Counted from the first letter of the stretch, positions 7,460 to 17,863 are shown. The stretch: DNA of 64,000 nucleotides from an uncultured Methanobrevibacter sp. (GCF_902784195.1 NZ_CACZTX010000006.1:220368-284367), one strand, 5' to 3'. Numbers and translations: made by a program. Notes: a model not told the origin generated them from the sequence alone.

Positions 7460-8566
7460 ATGAGCGATGTTATGTTTGGATTTGGAGCTATGAGACTGGA
7501 CCTTGAAGATGAAAATGATGAAAGTTCAGTAAATTTTAATGATTTTGCAGAAATGATTGACTATTATATGAATCAAGGATTCAACTACTTCGACACTTCC
7601 TATGCATACCATAATGGAGCATCAGAAGTGGGATTAAGGGAAGGTCTTGTGAAAAGATATCCTAGAGACTCCTTTAAAATAGCTGACAAGATACCTACAT
7701 GGGCTTTAACTAGTGAAGAGGACAATCAAAAATTCGTTGATATAATGCTTGAAAGATTAGGAACCGATTTCTTTGATGTATTGCTTATCCACAATATCAA
7801 TGAAACCTTCCTTCAAATAGCTGAAAACTCCAACAGTTTCGACTACATTAAGAAAATGAAAGAGGAAGGAATAGCCAAGAAAATAGGTATCAGTTACCAT
7901 GATAGAGCTGACTTGCTTGAAGAGATCCTTCTAAAATATGGCGATGCAATCGATGTTGTGCAGCTCCAATTGAACTATCTTGACTGGGAAAGCAAACTTA
8001 CAGAATCAAGAAAGAATTATGAAATCTGTGAAAAATTCGGCAAGGATGTAATTGTAATGGAACCAATAAAAGGTGGAACTCTCTACAATTTGCCTGACGA
8101 CATTAAAGAAAAATTCGAAAAAGAAGGTATGACACTGGTTGAAGCGGCCTTAAGATTTGCAGGAAGCCATGAAAATGTCAAAGTGGTTTTAAGTGGTGTA
8201 GGAAACCTCGAGCAGATGAAAGAGAACTGTGAAGTATTCAAGCCATTTGAACCTATGAGCGAAGAGGAAGAGAAGTTCGTGCTTGAAATGGCAAATGAAA
8301 TCAAGGAGCTCATTGCAATAGACTGCAGTTACTGCGGATATTGCCTAAAGGAATGCCCAGCAGGAATCCCTATACCTGATTTCTTTGAATTGTACAACAG
8401 TGAAAAGATGTATTCACTTCCTTCATTGCATGCTATCTATGGAACAACTGCAGCTGCAAATGCACCGGCATCTGCATGTACTGAATGTGAATCCTGCATG
8501 GCAATCTGTACCCAAAAACTAGACATTCCAACACTTTTAAAAGATGTTGTAGATACATTTGAATAA
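7460..8566 (+). CDS. Aldo/keto reductase with C-terminal 4Fe-4S domain
   Basis: The product is about 368 aa starting MSDVMFGFG; ACAGGTGAC lies just upstream, so the ATG at 7460 is preferred to the GTG at 7451. The N-terminal 270 residues form the aldo/keto reductase barrel, with FDTSYAYHNG carrying the catalytic Tyr and later LLIHNI and ISYHDR strands. The C-terminus has two ferredoxin-like clusters, CSYCGYCLKECP and CTECESCMAIC. This fused class is common in anaerobes; the real substrate is unknown. It probably takes electrons through its clusters, and the flavodoxin 52 bases downstream is a plausible partner. A divergent MarR gene probably controls the pair. Confidence 0.9.
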   Translation: MSDVMFGFGAMRLDLEDENDESSVNFNDFAEMIDYYMNQGFNYFDTSYAYHNGASEVGLREGLVKRYPRDSFKIADKIPTWALTSEEDNQKFVDIMLERLGTDFFDVLLIHNINETFLQIAENSNSFDYIKKMKEEGIAKKIGISYHDRADLLEEILLKYGDAIDVVQLQLNYLDWESKLTESRKNYEICEKFGKDVIVMEPIKGGTLYNLPDDIKEKFEKEGMTLVEAALRFAGSHENVKVVLSGVGNLEQMKENCEVFKPFEPMSEEEEKFVLEMANEIKELIAIDCSYCGYCLKECPAGIPIPDFFELYNSEKMYSLPSLHAIYGTTAAANAPASACTECESCMAICTQKLDIPTLLKDVVDTFE

Positions 8567-8618
8567 TTCTAAATAATATAATGAATAAATTTTTTAAATC
8601 AATAAAGATGGTGATAAA

Positions 8619-9083
8619 ATGAAAACTTTAGTAGCTTATTTCTCAGCAAGAGGAGTAACCAAAAAAGTGGCAGAAAAAGTGGCAAATGCACTTGATGCAG
8701 ACATCTTTGAGATTACTCCTGAAACTCCATATACCGCAGCAGACTTGGATTATATGGACAAGACAAGCAGATCAACTATTGAAATGAATGACAGAACATT
8801 TAGACCTCCTATCAAGGAAACAATTGATGTCTCTGAATATGATACAATTCTCATCGGTTTTCCGGTATGGTGGTACACTGCTCCAACTATAATAAACACT
8901 TTCATTGAAAGCATTGACATTGCTGGAAAAACTGCAATAGCTTTCTGTACCTCTGGTGGAACTGGAATAACAGGTTGTGAAAACGACTTGAAAAACGCTT
9001 ATCCAGAAGCTAACTGGAAACCAGGAAAAAGATTATACGGTAGAGAATCTGATGATGAGATTATCAATTGGGTAAATGAATAA
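8619..9083 (+). CDS. Flavodoxin
   Basis: This 154-aa protein is a flavodoxin-fold FMN protein. The phosphate-binding loop is the SARGVTKKVAEKVA segment near residues 9-22; the WWYTAPT aromatic loop and the FCTSGGTGITG loop would sandwich the isoalloxazine ring. It resembles the flavodoxin-4 group found beside aldo/keto reductases. GATGGTGATAAA precedes the ATG with the usual five-base spacing. It follows the aldo/keto reductase by 52 bases with no terminator between them, so the two are probably an operon for low-potential electron transfer. A strong terminator follows. Confidence 0.88.
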   Translation: MKTLVAYFSARGVTKKVAEKVANALDADIFEITPETPYTAADLDYMDKTSRSTIEMNDRTFRPPIKETIDVSEYDTILIGFPVWWYTAPTIINTFIESIDIAGKTAIAFCTSGGTGITGCENDLKNAYPEANWKPGKRLYGRESDDEIINWVNE

Positions 9084-9094
9084 ATATTCTAAAT

Positions 9095-9129
9095 GAAAAT
9101 GAATAAAAAATTATTCATTTTCTTTTTTT
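9095..9129 (+). terminator. Strong intrinsic terminator after the flavodoxin gene
   Basis: A perfect 12-bp stem (GAAAATGAATAA at 9095-9106 with TTATTCATTTTC at 9111-9122), an AAAA loop, then T7. The sequence after it contains AAAAATAGTTCGTAAAA, similar to the tails of the two terminators at 6.2 and 6.7 kb. Confidence 0.85.
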
Positions 9130-9201
9130 ATAAACCCAAAAATAGTTCGTAAAATATAAAATAAATTTAAGAATTAAAAATAATAGGAATAGAAAAATTG
9201 C

Positions 9202-10530
9202 CTATTCCTCAGCTTCAGCTTCTCTTAACTCTTTCATTTCTGCAATAGCTCTTTTTGCCTCACTTAAGATATGGCCTTCATCCACAGTGAGAAGCTTTCT
9301 GTTTTCCATCAATATTTTTCCATTACAGATAGTGGTGTCAACATTGGAACCATTTGCTGAATATACCATGTTGGATGAAATCGCATTGCTCATTGGAGTC
9401 ATGTTAGGAGCGTTTGTGTCAACAAGAATAAGATCTGCCTTTTTGCCAACTTCAATTGAACCTGCATCAATGCCTAATGCATTTGCACCATTATAGGTTG
9501 CCATGTTTATCACTTCATCTGCAGTTGCAAGTTTCGGATTGAGTGTTGAAACCTTTTGAAGAAGTGCTGCAAACTTCATCTCATCGAACATGTCAAGATT
9601 GTTGTTGCTTGATGCGCCATCAGTACCTAATCCAACGCATACACCTTGACTTAAGAGTTCACCTATAGGTGCTGCACCAGATGCAAGTTTCATGTTACTG
9701 CAGGGGTTGTGTGAAACCTTGACATCATACTTTTTAATCAAATCTATCTCATTTTGGTCTAACCATACACCATGAGCCGCAACAATATCACTGCCTAATA
9801 TGCCCAAGTCATCTAAATACTCGAAGGGTCTTTTATTTTGATGAGCTTCCTTACAATCATTAATTTCCTTCATTGTCTCGTTCATATGAATGTGGATACC
9901 AACTTGGTACTTATCAGCTTCCTTTCTAACCCTCTCTAGAAGCTCACTTGAAGTGGTATAGATTGAGTGTGGACCGAACATTGTAGTGATTCTTCCATCT
10001 GCAGTATTGTTGTGATTCTTTATTAAGGATATGTTTTCCTTGAATTCGTTTTCACGTTTTTCCTCAATGCCGAAATCAATCATACCATATGACAACACTG
10101 CCCTCATACCAATTTCTTCAACTGCCTGTGCGACACCATCCATATAGAAGTACATGTCTGAAAATGTGGTTGTACCGCTCTTGATCATTTCAGCTGCACC
10201 AAGAAGTGCACCTATGTAACAGTACTCCCTGCTTAGGTGTGCTTCCATAGGCCAGATGTGATCGTTAAGCCAAGTGTCCAATTCCAAATCATCAGCTATT
10301 CCACGTAAAAGTGACATTGAAATGTGAGTGTGAGTGTTGACAAGACCTGGCATCAATATCTTGTCTGTTGCATCAATTATCTTTTCTGCATTTGATTCGT
10401 CGATTGCGTTTCCTATTTCTGCAATCTTATCTTCAACTATCAATACATCCGCATTCTTTTCTTCAGTTTTTCCATTTCCCAATGGATTTATTATAGTTGC
10501 ATTTTTGATTAATATATTTTGACTTTCCAT
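9202..10530 (-). CDS. dadD: Amidohydrolase: 5'-deoxyadenosine / S-adenosylhomocysteine / methylthioadenosine deaminase
   Basis: The 442-aa protein belongs to the metal-dependent amidohydrolase superfamily, MtaD/DadD branch. Metal ligands are visible as HTH (His67, His69), HIHMNET and AAHGVW, with the GLGTDGASSNNNLDMF block typical of the branch. Members deaminate the adenine ring of 5'-deoxyadenosine, S-adenosylhomocysteine and 5'-methylthioadenosine, so products of radical SAM and methylation reactions can be recycled. In methanogens the enzyme is known as DadD. Exact substrate preference cannot be read from sequence. AAAAGGTGTTTTA precedes the start. It reads convergently toward the flavodoxin gene. 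Confidence 0.85.
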   Translation of the reverse strand: MESQNILIKNATIINPLGNGKTEEKNADVLIVEDKIAEIGNAIDESNAEKIIDATDKILMPGLVNTHTHISMSLLRGIADDLELDTWLNDHIWPMEAHLSREYCYIGALLGAAEMIKSGTTTFSDMYFYMDGVAQAVEEIGMRAVLSYGMIDFGIEEKRENEFKENISLIKNHNNTADGRITTMFGPHSIYTTSSELLERVRKEADKYQVGIHIHMNETMKEINDCKEAHQNKRPFEYLDDLGILGSDIVAAHGVWLDQNEIDLIKKYDVKVSHNPCSNMKLASGAAPIGELLSQGVCVGLGTDGASSNNNLDMFDEMKFAALLQKVSTLNPKLATADEVINMATYNGANALGIDAGSIEVGKKADLILVDTNAPNMTPMSNAISSNMVYSANGSNVDTTICNGKILMENRKLLTVDEGHILSEAKRAIAEMKELREAEAEE

Positions 10531-10703
10531 TAAAACACCTTTTATCGAATAAAAGCAATAATTAGATTTTAATTTATTTTATTTTTTAAAATTTTTAATT
10601 AACATGATATTATTTATATCATATTATAAAAAAATATTTTCATTTTGTTAATGTCTAAAATTTAGTTTGAATTATTTTATATATTACGAATTAATGTTCA
10701 TTT

Positions 10704-10743
10704 TAAAAAAATAAAATAAGATAAGTTTTAGCTATCTTATTTT
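10704..10743 (-). terminator. Terminator of the papain-domain adhesin (minus strand)
   Basis: AAAATAAGATA (10713-10723) pairs with TATCTTATTTT (10733-10743), overlapping the stop codon. On the minus strand it is followed by a T-rich tract. Confidence 0.7.
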
Positions 10744-13700
10744 ATAACTACCTTGGAAGTCCTTTTACTTGCCTTATAATACTTGTCTCCAGCGAATTTT
10801 ACAGTTACCTTATAGGTTTTCTTCTTGGAAAGCTTTATTTTAACTGTTGCAACACCTTTCTTATTAGTTTTTGCTGTGTACTTTTTCTTATTTATGATGA
10901 AAACAATCTTTCTGCCTTTGATTACTTTCTTTCCATTTTTCAAAGTTGCAGTTAGTTTCTTGACTTTTTTCTTAGCCTTGAAAGTCTTCTTAGGAACATA
11001 CAATTTGGTAGCCTTCTTGACTATCTTCTTAGCTACAGTCCTTTTGATTGTTATCTTTTTAGTCAAGGAACTGTCTTTATAGTAATCGTCACCAAAGACT
11101 ATCTTCACAATGTAATTTCCATTGCTCAATTTTGAAAGCCCAGTCAATTTGGCTTCACCGTTTGCGTTTGTGGTTGCAGTTTTTGTCAAGACAACCTTAT
11201 CATTTAGGCTAACGATGAATTTAATTGCCTTATTTGGAAGTGCATTGTAGTTGTCATCTATCAAAACAACCTTGAATTCATCCCCTTTTATCAAGGTCTC
11301 TTCAACTATGATATGTGGACTGTTTCTTTTTGTCACATTTACGGTGAATGTTTCATTGGAAGATTTGTAATAGCTGTCTCCAATGAATGAAGCCATGAAC
11401 ATGTAATTTCCTTCCACAAGATTTAAGCTAAATTTAGCGGTTCCATTTTCATCCAAAAGCAATTTTGCAGGAGAGAAACTTAGATTGTTGTCACTTTCAA
11501 TCAATGAAACTGTAATTTCCTTACCAACTACAGGATTGAGATTTTGATCCAGCAAAGTGATTATCACTCCTTCATTGGATTTGGACAATATTGCCTTATT
11601 TTCAATATCCTGGAACTTGGTGTTTCCTTCATAATACAAGTTCAAGACATTTGAATTTGTAATGTTGCTTGGCTTGAATCCTGCATAATCGAAACTGAAT
11701 GCGATAGGGAGAACCGCTTTTGCCCGATTAAGGGATAAGCTTAACTTAAGCACACTGGACTCACCTTCACCTAAAGAGCCTAAATGCCATACCTTGGTAT
11801 TCTGATTGAATGAACCCTTAATGATCTGGAAGCTTTTTATGATTATTGAATCATCAAGATCCATGCTGATGTTGAGGTCATTCACCAAGTCACCTTCATT
11901 TGATACTGTAATGACAAGGTCAATCAAGTCACCTACCTTGTAAGTGCTGCTGTTTGACTTTATGCTAAGGCAAATATCACTGACCCCTGAAGTGTAGGCC
12001 TTTAGACATACATTAGCTTCTTTCAAGTCATAGTCTTGAGCATATTGGTAGAACTTGATTACTTTCAAGCCGTCTTCATAAAGATTCTTGTAGTCCACAA
12101 GGTCAATCCAGTTTATTCCATCCATACTGATAAATGATTCATTAGGATTTGCGCTTGCTCCACTGCTATAGCCTTCCCTTTTTGATTCAATAGCTATCGG
12201 ATAGCATGAATCGGGAGTGGTCAATTTTACGGCTATCTTGAATATATCGTTTTTGGCAAGCTCCACATATTCATCCAATTTGATTGTATGGTATCCTGCA
12301 CCTTTTATGAGGCCCTCTTGAATATATTTGCTTATTCCATTTACAGTGATGTTTACTAGATATTCACTGTCTCCAAAGGTGTATAATCCAAATGCAGTCA
12401 ATGGATTGTTGTTTTTAGCCAGGAATTGATTTGCAAGCCAAGCAGTATGGGAGTTGAATCCCAATGACTCAAATGTATTCCCAAGAATGTCATATTGGTA
12501 AATGTTCTTGTAGTTTGTAATGTTTTCTACATTTGCAATTGCCATAGCGGAGATTGTATCAAGACCGAATCCTGCAAATGCCTTGTCATAGTAGGATATG
12601 TACCAGTAGCCATCATATCCATGGTCTGTTCCCCAACTGTTCTTTATTATGAATGCCCCATCGCCAGGAGGGGTAATTGCAAAATTTTCCTTTTTGTAAT
12701 TGTCATCCCAACCAATGAGAGTTACTGCATGATTAGAGGTATCAATGACATCATGATAATAGTCCGGTTCGTATTGGAATGAATCGTCTGCCTGCATTGA
12801 AGTGTACAATGCCCCATAAGTCATGATAGCATACTTGATTTGGTCCAAATCCTTATAGCTTAGACGCACCGGAATCAAGAGAACATCCTGCACATGCTTT
12901 GTAAGGTTCAGTTTGGTTGGAGAGCTTGTATCCCAATCGCTGAATGGATCATCACTCTCTTCTACAGGTCCGCTCCAGCGCAAGAGATATGCAAGGGACA
13001 TGTATTGGTTTCCGCCGTCTTTCCAATCAGTACCATTCAATCCATAGAGACCCATCAGGTTTTTCATATTGTTTTCAGAGAGGTCATATGAAATGTTTTC
13101 ATATTTCAATAGATAGGATTCAAGTGCTGCAATTGTTGTAAATGCCCAGCATGAGCCTGAACCTCCTTGGTTACGAATTGGAGTGACCAATCCATAATCC
13201 CTTAAGTCATATGATGAAGGAAGGTCAGTGAGCAATCCGTCATCAAATGCTTTTGAGACTATTATTTGATCTTCAAGGCAAAGCAATAGGTCATCTCGCA
13301 CGGTTTTTACATAATTATTGTTGAAATTCACATTTGCCATGTTTACATTGCCATTCAAATTGAAGAAGGTTCCATTGTCATCGCTTATTCCATTTGCTTG
13401 ATTGCTTGAGACTGTGACATTATGGATTTCAAGAAGATTTGCCTTGTTGGATATTGCAGAACCGAATGTGTAATCTCCATTGAGCATGTTGCCCTCTATT
13501 GTAGAGTTGATTATGAACACGTTGTGGCTTGCCCAATTGCAGATTCCTCCTCCCATGGAGTAGTTTGAATTGACTGTATTGTTTGCTATTGTTGTGTTGT
13601 AGACAACAAGGATTCCGCTGTAATCATATATGGCTCCTCCACTACCGTATGTTCCATTGACAGAGTTGTTTATGAAATTGGAATTCAATATTGTCATTTC

Positions 13701-14651
13701 ACCCATATCATTGATGATTGCGCCTGCATAAGCGTCTGCACTTCCATTTGCTGTATTTCCTTCAAATATGGAATTGTAGATTCTGACGAATCCCTTGTCA
13801 TTGTATATTGCTCCACCGCTTGCAGGATATGTTTTCTGAGCATAGTAATAGATATAATCCTTTACAGAGTTGTTCTTGAATGTGGTATATACAAAGTTTA
13901 CAGCACTTTGGTTAATGTAAACCGCTCCTCCATAGTAGGAATTGCCTCTTGTGAATGTCAGGTTTACAAAGTTTACAAGAGGACTTACAGCAATATATGC
14001 GAGTGGAGGTGTGATGAAGAATATTCCATTGCCGTATCCGTTTCCTTCACCATCAATGATTGTATTCAATGCGCTTTGGCCAATCAGATTAAGATTTTTG
14101 CTTATTGTCATCCGTCCTGAAATGGTATATGTTCCATCTGCCAAAAAGATGTTTGATTTGGAGTTAGTGTCATTTATGAAATAATTATAAGCACTGGAAA
14201 TTGTTTTGAATGGGTTTGATTGGGTTCCTAACTCCTCATCTCCATCATAACTTGAGTTTACGAAAATAGTGTTTGAATCGGATACGTTAAAGTCATATGT
14301 AAGCATTTCAGACTTTAGATTGATGTAATCTGAATAGTCTGTGTAGATGTCACCTTGACTCTGGGAATTGCTTTCATCAAGAATCTCATCATCAATACTT
14401 CCAAGACTATTCTCATTTGAATCAGAGCCTGAATTTGTTTCTGTATCATCATTTTCATCTATTTCAATTGAATGAAGTGTTTCATCATCAATTGAATCAG
14501 AATTTATCTCATTTAGTTCAGTGCTTGTTTGGTAATTAATTTCATTATTCTCATTTAGGATAATTGAATCATCTGCAGCTGCAAAGCTTGCAGGAATCAT
14601 CAATAAAAGCATGATAATTAATGAAATTAAAATGCAGTGCTTAATTTCCAT
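10737..14651 (-). CDS. Adhesin-like surface protein with an embedded papain-type (C1) cysteine protease domain
   Basis: A 1,304-aa secreted protein. An N-terminal signal peptide (ILISLIIMLLLMIPASFAAA) is followed by an acidic Ser/Asn-rich linker. Residues about 125-460 form beta-helix repeats with GGAVY, GGAIY and GGGIC turns. A C1 peptidase domain follows, with the oxyanion Gln in RNQGGSGSCWAF, catalytic Cys501, His641 in HAVTLIGWD and Asn671 in KNSWG, all in the canonical order. The C-terminal 400 residues are Ig-like repeats, the last Lys-rich as in the neighbouring adhesins. The protease may process surface proteins or attack peptides outside the cell. GGGGTT precedes the ATG. Confidence 0.9.
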   Translation of the reverse strand: MEIKHCILISLIIMLLLMIPASFAAADDSIILNENNEINYQTSTELNEINSDSIDDETLHSIEIDENDDTETNSGSDSNENSLGSIDDEILDESNSQSQGDIYTDYSDYINLKSEMLTYDFNVSDSNTIFVNSSYDGDEELGTQSNPFKTISSAYNYFINDTNSKSNIFLADGTYTISGRMTISKNLNLIGQSALNTIIDGEGNGYGNGIFFITPPLAYIAVSPLVNFVNLTFTRGNSYYGGAVYINQSAVNFVYTTFKNNSVKDYIYYYAQKTYPASGGAIYNDKGFVRIYNSIFEGNTANGSADAYAGAIINDMGEMTILNSNFINNSVNGTYGSGGAIYDYSGILVVYNTTIANNTVNSNYSMGGGICNWASHNVFIINSTIEGNMLNGDYTFGSAISNKANLLEIHNVTVSSNQANGISDDNGTFFNLNGNVNMANVNFNNNYVKTVRDDLLLCLEDQIIVSKAFDDGLLTDLPSSYDLRDYGLVTPIRNQGGSGSCWAFTTIAALESYLLKYENISYDLSENNMKNLMGLYGLNGTDWKDGGNQYMSLAYLLRWSGPVEESDDPFSDWDTSSPTKLNLTKHVQDVLLIPVRLSYKDLDQIKYAIMTYGALYTSMQADDSFQYEPDYYHDVIDTSNHAVTLIGWDDNYKKENFAITPPGDGAFIIKNSWGTDHGYDGYWYISYYDKAFAGFGLDTISAMAIANVENITNYKNIYQYDILGNTFESLGFNSHTAWLANQFLAKNNNPLTAFGLYTFGDSEYLVNITVNGISKYIQEGLIKGAGYHTIKLDEYVELAKNDIFKIAVKLTTPDSCYPIAIESKREGYSSGASANPNESFISMDGINWIDLVDYKNLYEDGLKVIKFYQYAQDYDLKEANVCLKAYTSGVSDICLSIKSNSSTYKVGDLIDLVITVSNEGDLVNDLNISMDLDDSIIIKSFQIIKGSFNQNTKVWHLGSLGEGESSVLKLSLSLNRAKAVLPIAFSFDYAGFKPSNITNSNVLNLYYEGNTKFQDIENKAILSKSNEGVIITLLDQNLNPVVGKEITVSLIESDNNLSFSPAKLLLDENGTAKFSLNLVEGNYMFMASFIGDSYYKSSNETFTVNVTKRNSPHIIVEETLIKGDEFKVVLIDDNYNALPNKAIKFIVSLNDKVVLTKTATTNANGEAKLTGLSKLSNGNYIVKIVFGDDYYKDSSLTKKITIKRTVAKKIVKKATKLYVPKKTFKAKKKVKKLTATLKNGKKVIKGRKIVFIINKKKYTAKTNKKGVATVKIKLSKKKTYKVTVKFAGDKYYKASKRTSKVVIK

Positions 14652-14674
14652 AATTTAACCCCAATCTTTCTTTA

Positions 14675-14785
14675 ATTAATTTTTAAATTTTAATTTTCAA
14701 TCCCAATATTCATAATTTATTAAATTAATTTTTAAATTTTAACTTTTCAATCTCAATATTCATAATTTATTAAATTAATTTTTAA
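14675..14785. repeat. 49-50 bp tandem repeat upstream of the papain-domain adhesin
   Basis: Two nearly identical units at 14675-14723 and 14724-14773, each holding ATTAATTTTTAAATTTTAA followed by CAATCYCAATATTCATAATT, plus a partial third unit. It fills the gap between two adhesin genes. A duplicated promoter or UTR segment is likely. Confidence 0.8.
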
Positions 14786-14799
14786 AAAATTTCAAAATT

Positions 14800-17661
14800 C
14801 TATTTTATTACAACCTTTCCTTTTTTGCTGATTTTCTTAAATGTATTGTCTCCTGCAAATTTAACTGTAAACTTGTAGGTTTTCCTTTTGGATAACTTGA
14901 CTTTCACTTTTGCAATCCCTTTCTTATTGGTTTTTGCAGTGTACTTTTTGCCATTTACAGTAAAAGTGAGCTTTTTACCCTTAATGGCCTTCTTATTTGT
15001 GGCCTTAAGGGTAGCATACAAGTATTTGATCTTTTTACTTCTCTTGTATGTTTTCTTAGGTATAGTCAATTTGACTTTCTGTGGATTGACCTTTACTTTC
15101 GCTACAGCAAAACTACCATTGTACTTTTCATCTCCAAGGAATGAAACTACAACAGGATAGGTTCCTTTCTTGCTTAGAGCGATTTTTACGCTTGCTACAC
15201 CTTTAGCATTTGTAGTGCGTTTGTAGATCTTGCCATTGAATGAAATCAATACCGCTTTATTTGCTAAAAGATTTCCTTTGCTGTCCTTTAAGCTAATTGA
15301 AAATGCTTTTCCTGCTTTCTTGCCATTGATTTTGGTATTTACAGTAGTGGTTTTCATAGCTTTAGCTACAATGCTTGTAGCTACCATAACAGTTGACCCG
15401 CCACTAGAACCATTAATATTGATATTTCCACCTTGAGGGATATTGATTCCAGATTCCCCCTCAATTGAAGTGACATTGAATTTAAATTGCTTAAGTCCAT
15501 CGAATGAAGAGACATTTTCTATATTGATTGGATTGCTGGTTGCCAAGATTCCCCTTTCAGAATTTATCATGAGCAAGTCAACGGTCTCTCCAACAACATT
15601 CTCATTAATCTTTTCTACAGCGATTCCACTGATATTGATAGCTGGAACCTCTATTTCCAATGGATTTGTAGAATTCTTAGCATTGACTAAAACTATAGTG
15701 TCTCCATTATCCACTATGAACTTGATGTTTGAAATTTCGAATGAATCCACATCAAAACTGTTTTTATCAACAACAAATATTGGATTTCCGCCTGCAGATT
15801 TGATTGCTGTTGCATTGTTTCCGATTATTGTCAAATTCTTGTTTATGATTATATTTGAGATGTTTTCACAATTGCAATTGCTTAAATCGATTATGTCGCC
15901 ATCTTCTGCATTGTCAATGATTTTTTGAAGTTTTTCTGCACTTATATTAGATATGATTGAATTTGTATTGAATTCCAAGCTTTGATTGTCTATTCTTAAA
16001 CTAATTAGATTTTCCTTTGAGGATGAGCTTAATAAGACACTGGCCATATTATTTTCCAATAATCCATTGGTTTGATTCAATTCTCCATTATTGCTTGCAA
16101 TCTTAAATTCCTTTTCAAATGGATAATAATTGGCGTTTTCAATTAAGCTTCCATCATTATAATGGTTTAAGAGAACCTTGATGTCATAGTAATTTAATTT
16201 CTTATCGAAATTGGCTATATTATAATCATTTGCCAAATTTTCTTCAAGATTGTCCAATAGCTCTACAGACAAGCCCATAACAACCCATCTGTTAATGTTG
16301 ATCTTATCCAACTTTTGAGGATTGTTTGTTCCCCACCAATTGTCTTCCAAATAGATTTTTCCGCCGTTTGGATAGTAAACTGTTGTATCCTTATAGATTG
16401 CCATGCCTTTCTCAGTATCCTTATTGTTGAAGATGAAAGAGTTGCTGATGTTCAAGTCAACATTTCTATCAAGAATAGCTCCTCCTCCACGTGTATTGAT
16501 AGCGCTGTTGTTTACAAACTGGCTATTTCTAATGATGACATTTCCTACCCTGCCATCTGTTTTTCCAATGAGGTTAATTGCCCCGCCTCCATAATTTGAG
16601 ACTGTTCCTGTAGCAACGTTCTTAATGAAACTGACATTGTTCATTGGGAAATTGCCCTCAGTGTTTTGCATAAAGATCGCTCCTCCAGAGAGTGCCTTGT
16701 TGCCTATGAATACTGTGTTTTCAATTGACTTGAATCCGTCAACATACTGCATATAGATAGCTCCACCACCGAAGGTGTTTCCTTTTGCAGTGTTGTTTAT
16801 GAATTCACATCCGGAAATGTTCAAGCTTGGAGGATAGGATAAGCTAGTATAATAGCCGTCACAATAGATAACTCCACCGTTTCCTCCACTGTCTGTAGGA
16901 ATGACCTGATTGTTTGTAAAACTTGAATTGGCTATATTCAAATTCCCTACAGAGTAGATTACTCCACCATTTCCATTCTTTACAATGCATCCTGAAACAT
17001 CAAGGTTTTCTATGGTCAAATTGCCCATATTTGTAAATGCACCTCCAGATGCCCCTGTATTGACACCATCAATTATCTTCAGGTTTCTTATAGTCAAGTT
17101 GGAATTGTAAATGGAGAATATTCCACCTGTATATCCAACACCATCAAAGGTTGTCTTGTCGATTCCAGCGCCTTCTATGGTAAGATATGTGTCATCCAAG
17201 TCAATGCCAAAAACCACATATGATCCTTCGCCAACGGAAATCTTATGAGGTCCATTTTCAGACACTGCCAATTGAATAGCCCTTTCTATAGTATTGACTG
17301 GATTTTCTTGGGAACCGTCATTGTCATCATTTCCATCTTTGGAAACATATATTGAATCTGAACCTTCCTTAATCAAATCATCATTATTGGAACTTGAATC
17401 TGAACCCTCCTTAATCAAATCATCATTATTGGAACTTGAATCTGAAACTTCATTGGATTCAGACAAGCTTTCATCACTAATCATTTCAGAACTTGATTGG
17501 GAATCGTCAATAATCTCCAAATCAGAACTGGAACTTAAACTCAAATCAGCGCTGCTATCTTCAACGACATCTGACGAATCAGCTGCACTGACTGAATTGA
17601 ATCCTAAAATTATCATGAAAAGAAGTGATAATAGGATTAAAAATTTCTTATCTAATTTCAA
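14800..17661 (-). CDS. Adhesin-like surface protein (953 aa)
   Basis: A secreted beta-helix protein. The signal peptide (KFLILLSLLFMIILGFNSVSAA) is followed by a Ser/Asp-rich linker with a 14-residue tandem repeat. Next comes the marker IYVSKDGNDDNDGSQENP, seen in all three adhesins here, then GGAIY-type beta-helix repeats to about residue 440. After a WWGTNNP element and a variable region, the C-terminal 200 residues are Lys-rich Ig-like repeats almost the same as those of the split adhesin upstream. The start codon appears to be TTG, preceded by GAGGTGTAAGT. Surface attachment is inferred from family; nothing shows the ligand. Confidence 0.85.
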   Translation of the reverse strand: MKLDKKFLILLSLLFMIILGFNSVSAADSSDVVEDSSADLSLSSSSDLEIIDDSQSSSEMISDESLSESNEVSDSSSNNDDLIKEGSDSSSNNDDLIKEGSDSIYVSKDGNDDNDGSQENPVNTIERAIQLAVSENGPHKISVGEGSYVVFGIDLDDTYLTIEGAGIDKTTFDGVGYTGGIFSIYNSNLTIRNLKIIDGVNTGASGGAFTNMGNLTIENLDVSGCIVKNGNGGVIYSVGNLNIANSSFTNNQVIPTDSGGNGGVIYCDGYYTSLSYPPSLNISGCEFINNTAKGNTFGGGAIYMQYVDGFKSIENTVFIGNKALSGGAIFMQNTEGNFPMNNVSFIKNVATGTVSNYGGGAINLIGKTDGRVGNVIIRNSQFVNNSAINTRGGGAILDRNVDLNISNSFIFNNKDTEKGMAIYKDTTVYYPNGGKIYLEDNWWGTNNPQKLDKININRWVVMGLSVELLDNLEENLANDYNIANFDKKLNYYDIKVLLNHYNDGSLIENANYYPFEKEFKIASNNGELNQTNGLLENNMASVLLSSSSKENLISLRIDNQSLEFNTNSIISNISAEKLQKIIDNAEDGDIIDLSNCNCENISNIIINKNLTIIGNNATAIKSAGGNPIFVVDKNSFDVDSFEISNIKFIVDNGDTIVLVNAKNSTNPLEIEVPAINISGIAVEKINENVVGETVDLLMINSERGILATSNPINIENVSSFDGLKQFKFNVTSIEGESGINIPQGGNININGSSGGSTVMVATSIVAKAMKTTTVNTKINGKKAGKAFSISLKDSKGNLLANKAVLISFNGKIYKRTTNAKGVASVKIALSKKGTYPVVVSFLGDEKYNGSFAVAKVKVNPQKVKLTIPKKTYKRSKKIKYLYATLKATNKKAIKGKKLTFTVNGKKYTAKTNKKGIAKVKVKLSKRKTYKFTVKFAGDNTFKKISKKGKVVIK
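17359..17442. repeat. 42-bp in-frame tandem duplication inside the 953-aa adhesin
   Basis: Two adjacent 42-base units (17359-17400 and 17401-17442) differ by one base and encode two copies of SDSSSNNDDLIKEG in the linker after the signal peptide. The near-identity points to a recent slippage or recombination event. Confidence 0.9.
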
Positions 17662-17799
17662 ACTTACACCTCATTAAAGAATTTAACAATTTTCATATCT
17701 AATTAAATTTTAAAATTCAAGCATCATTCAATACTAAAATTTTAAAATTCAATCTTAATCATTTAATTAACTTGTCATACTCTCAAAATTACATGTTAA

Positions 17800-17853
17800 A
17801 AAAAATAAAATATAAGAATAGATAAAATAGCTTAAAAACCATTATCTATTCTT
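17800..17853 (-). terminator. Terminator of the split adhesin (minus strand)
   Basis: AAGAATAGATAA (17814-17825) pairs perfectly with TTATCTATTCTT (17842-17853); on the minus strand the stem is followed by a T-rich run. Confidence 0.75.
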
Positions 17854-17863
17854 TTTCAATTGT

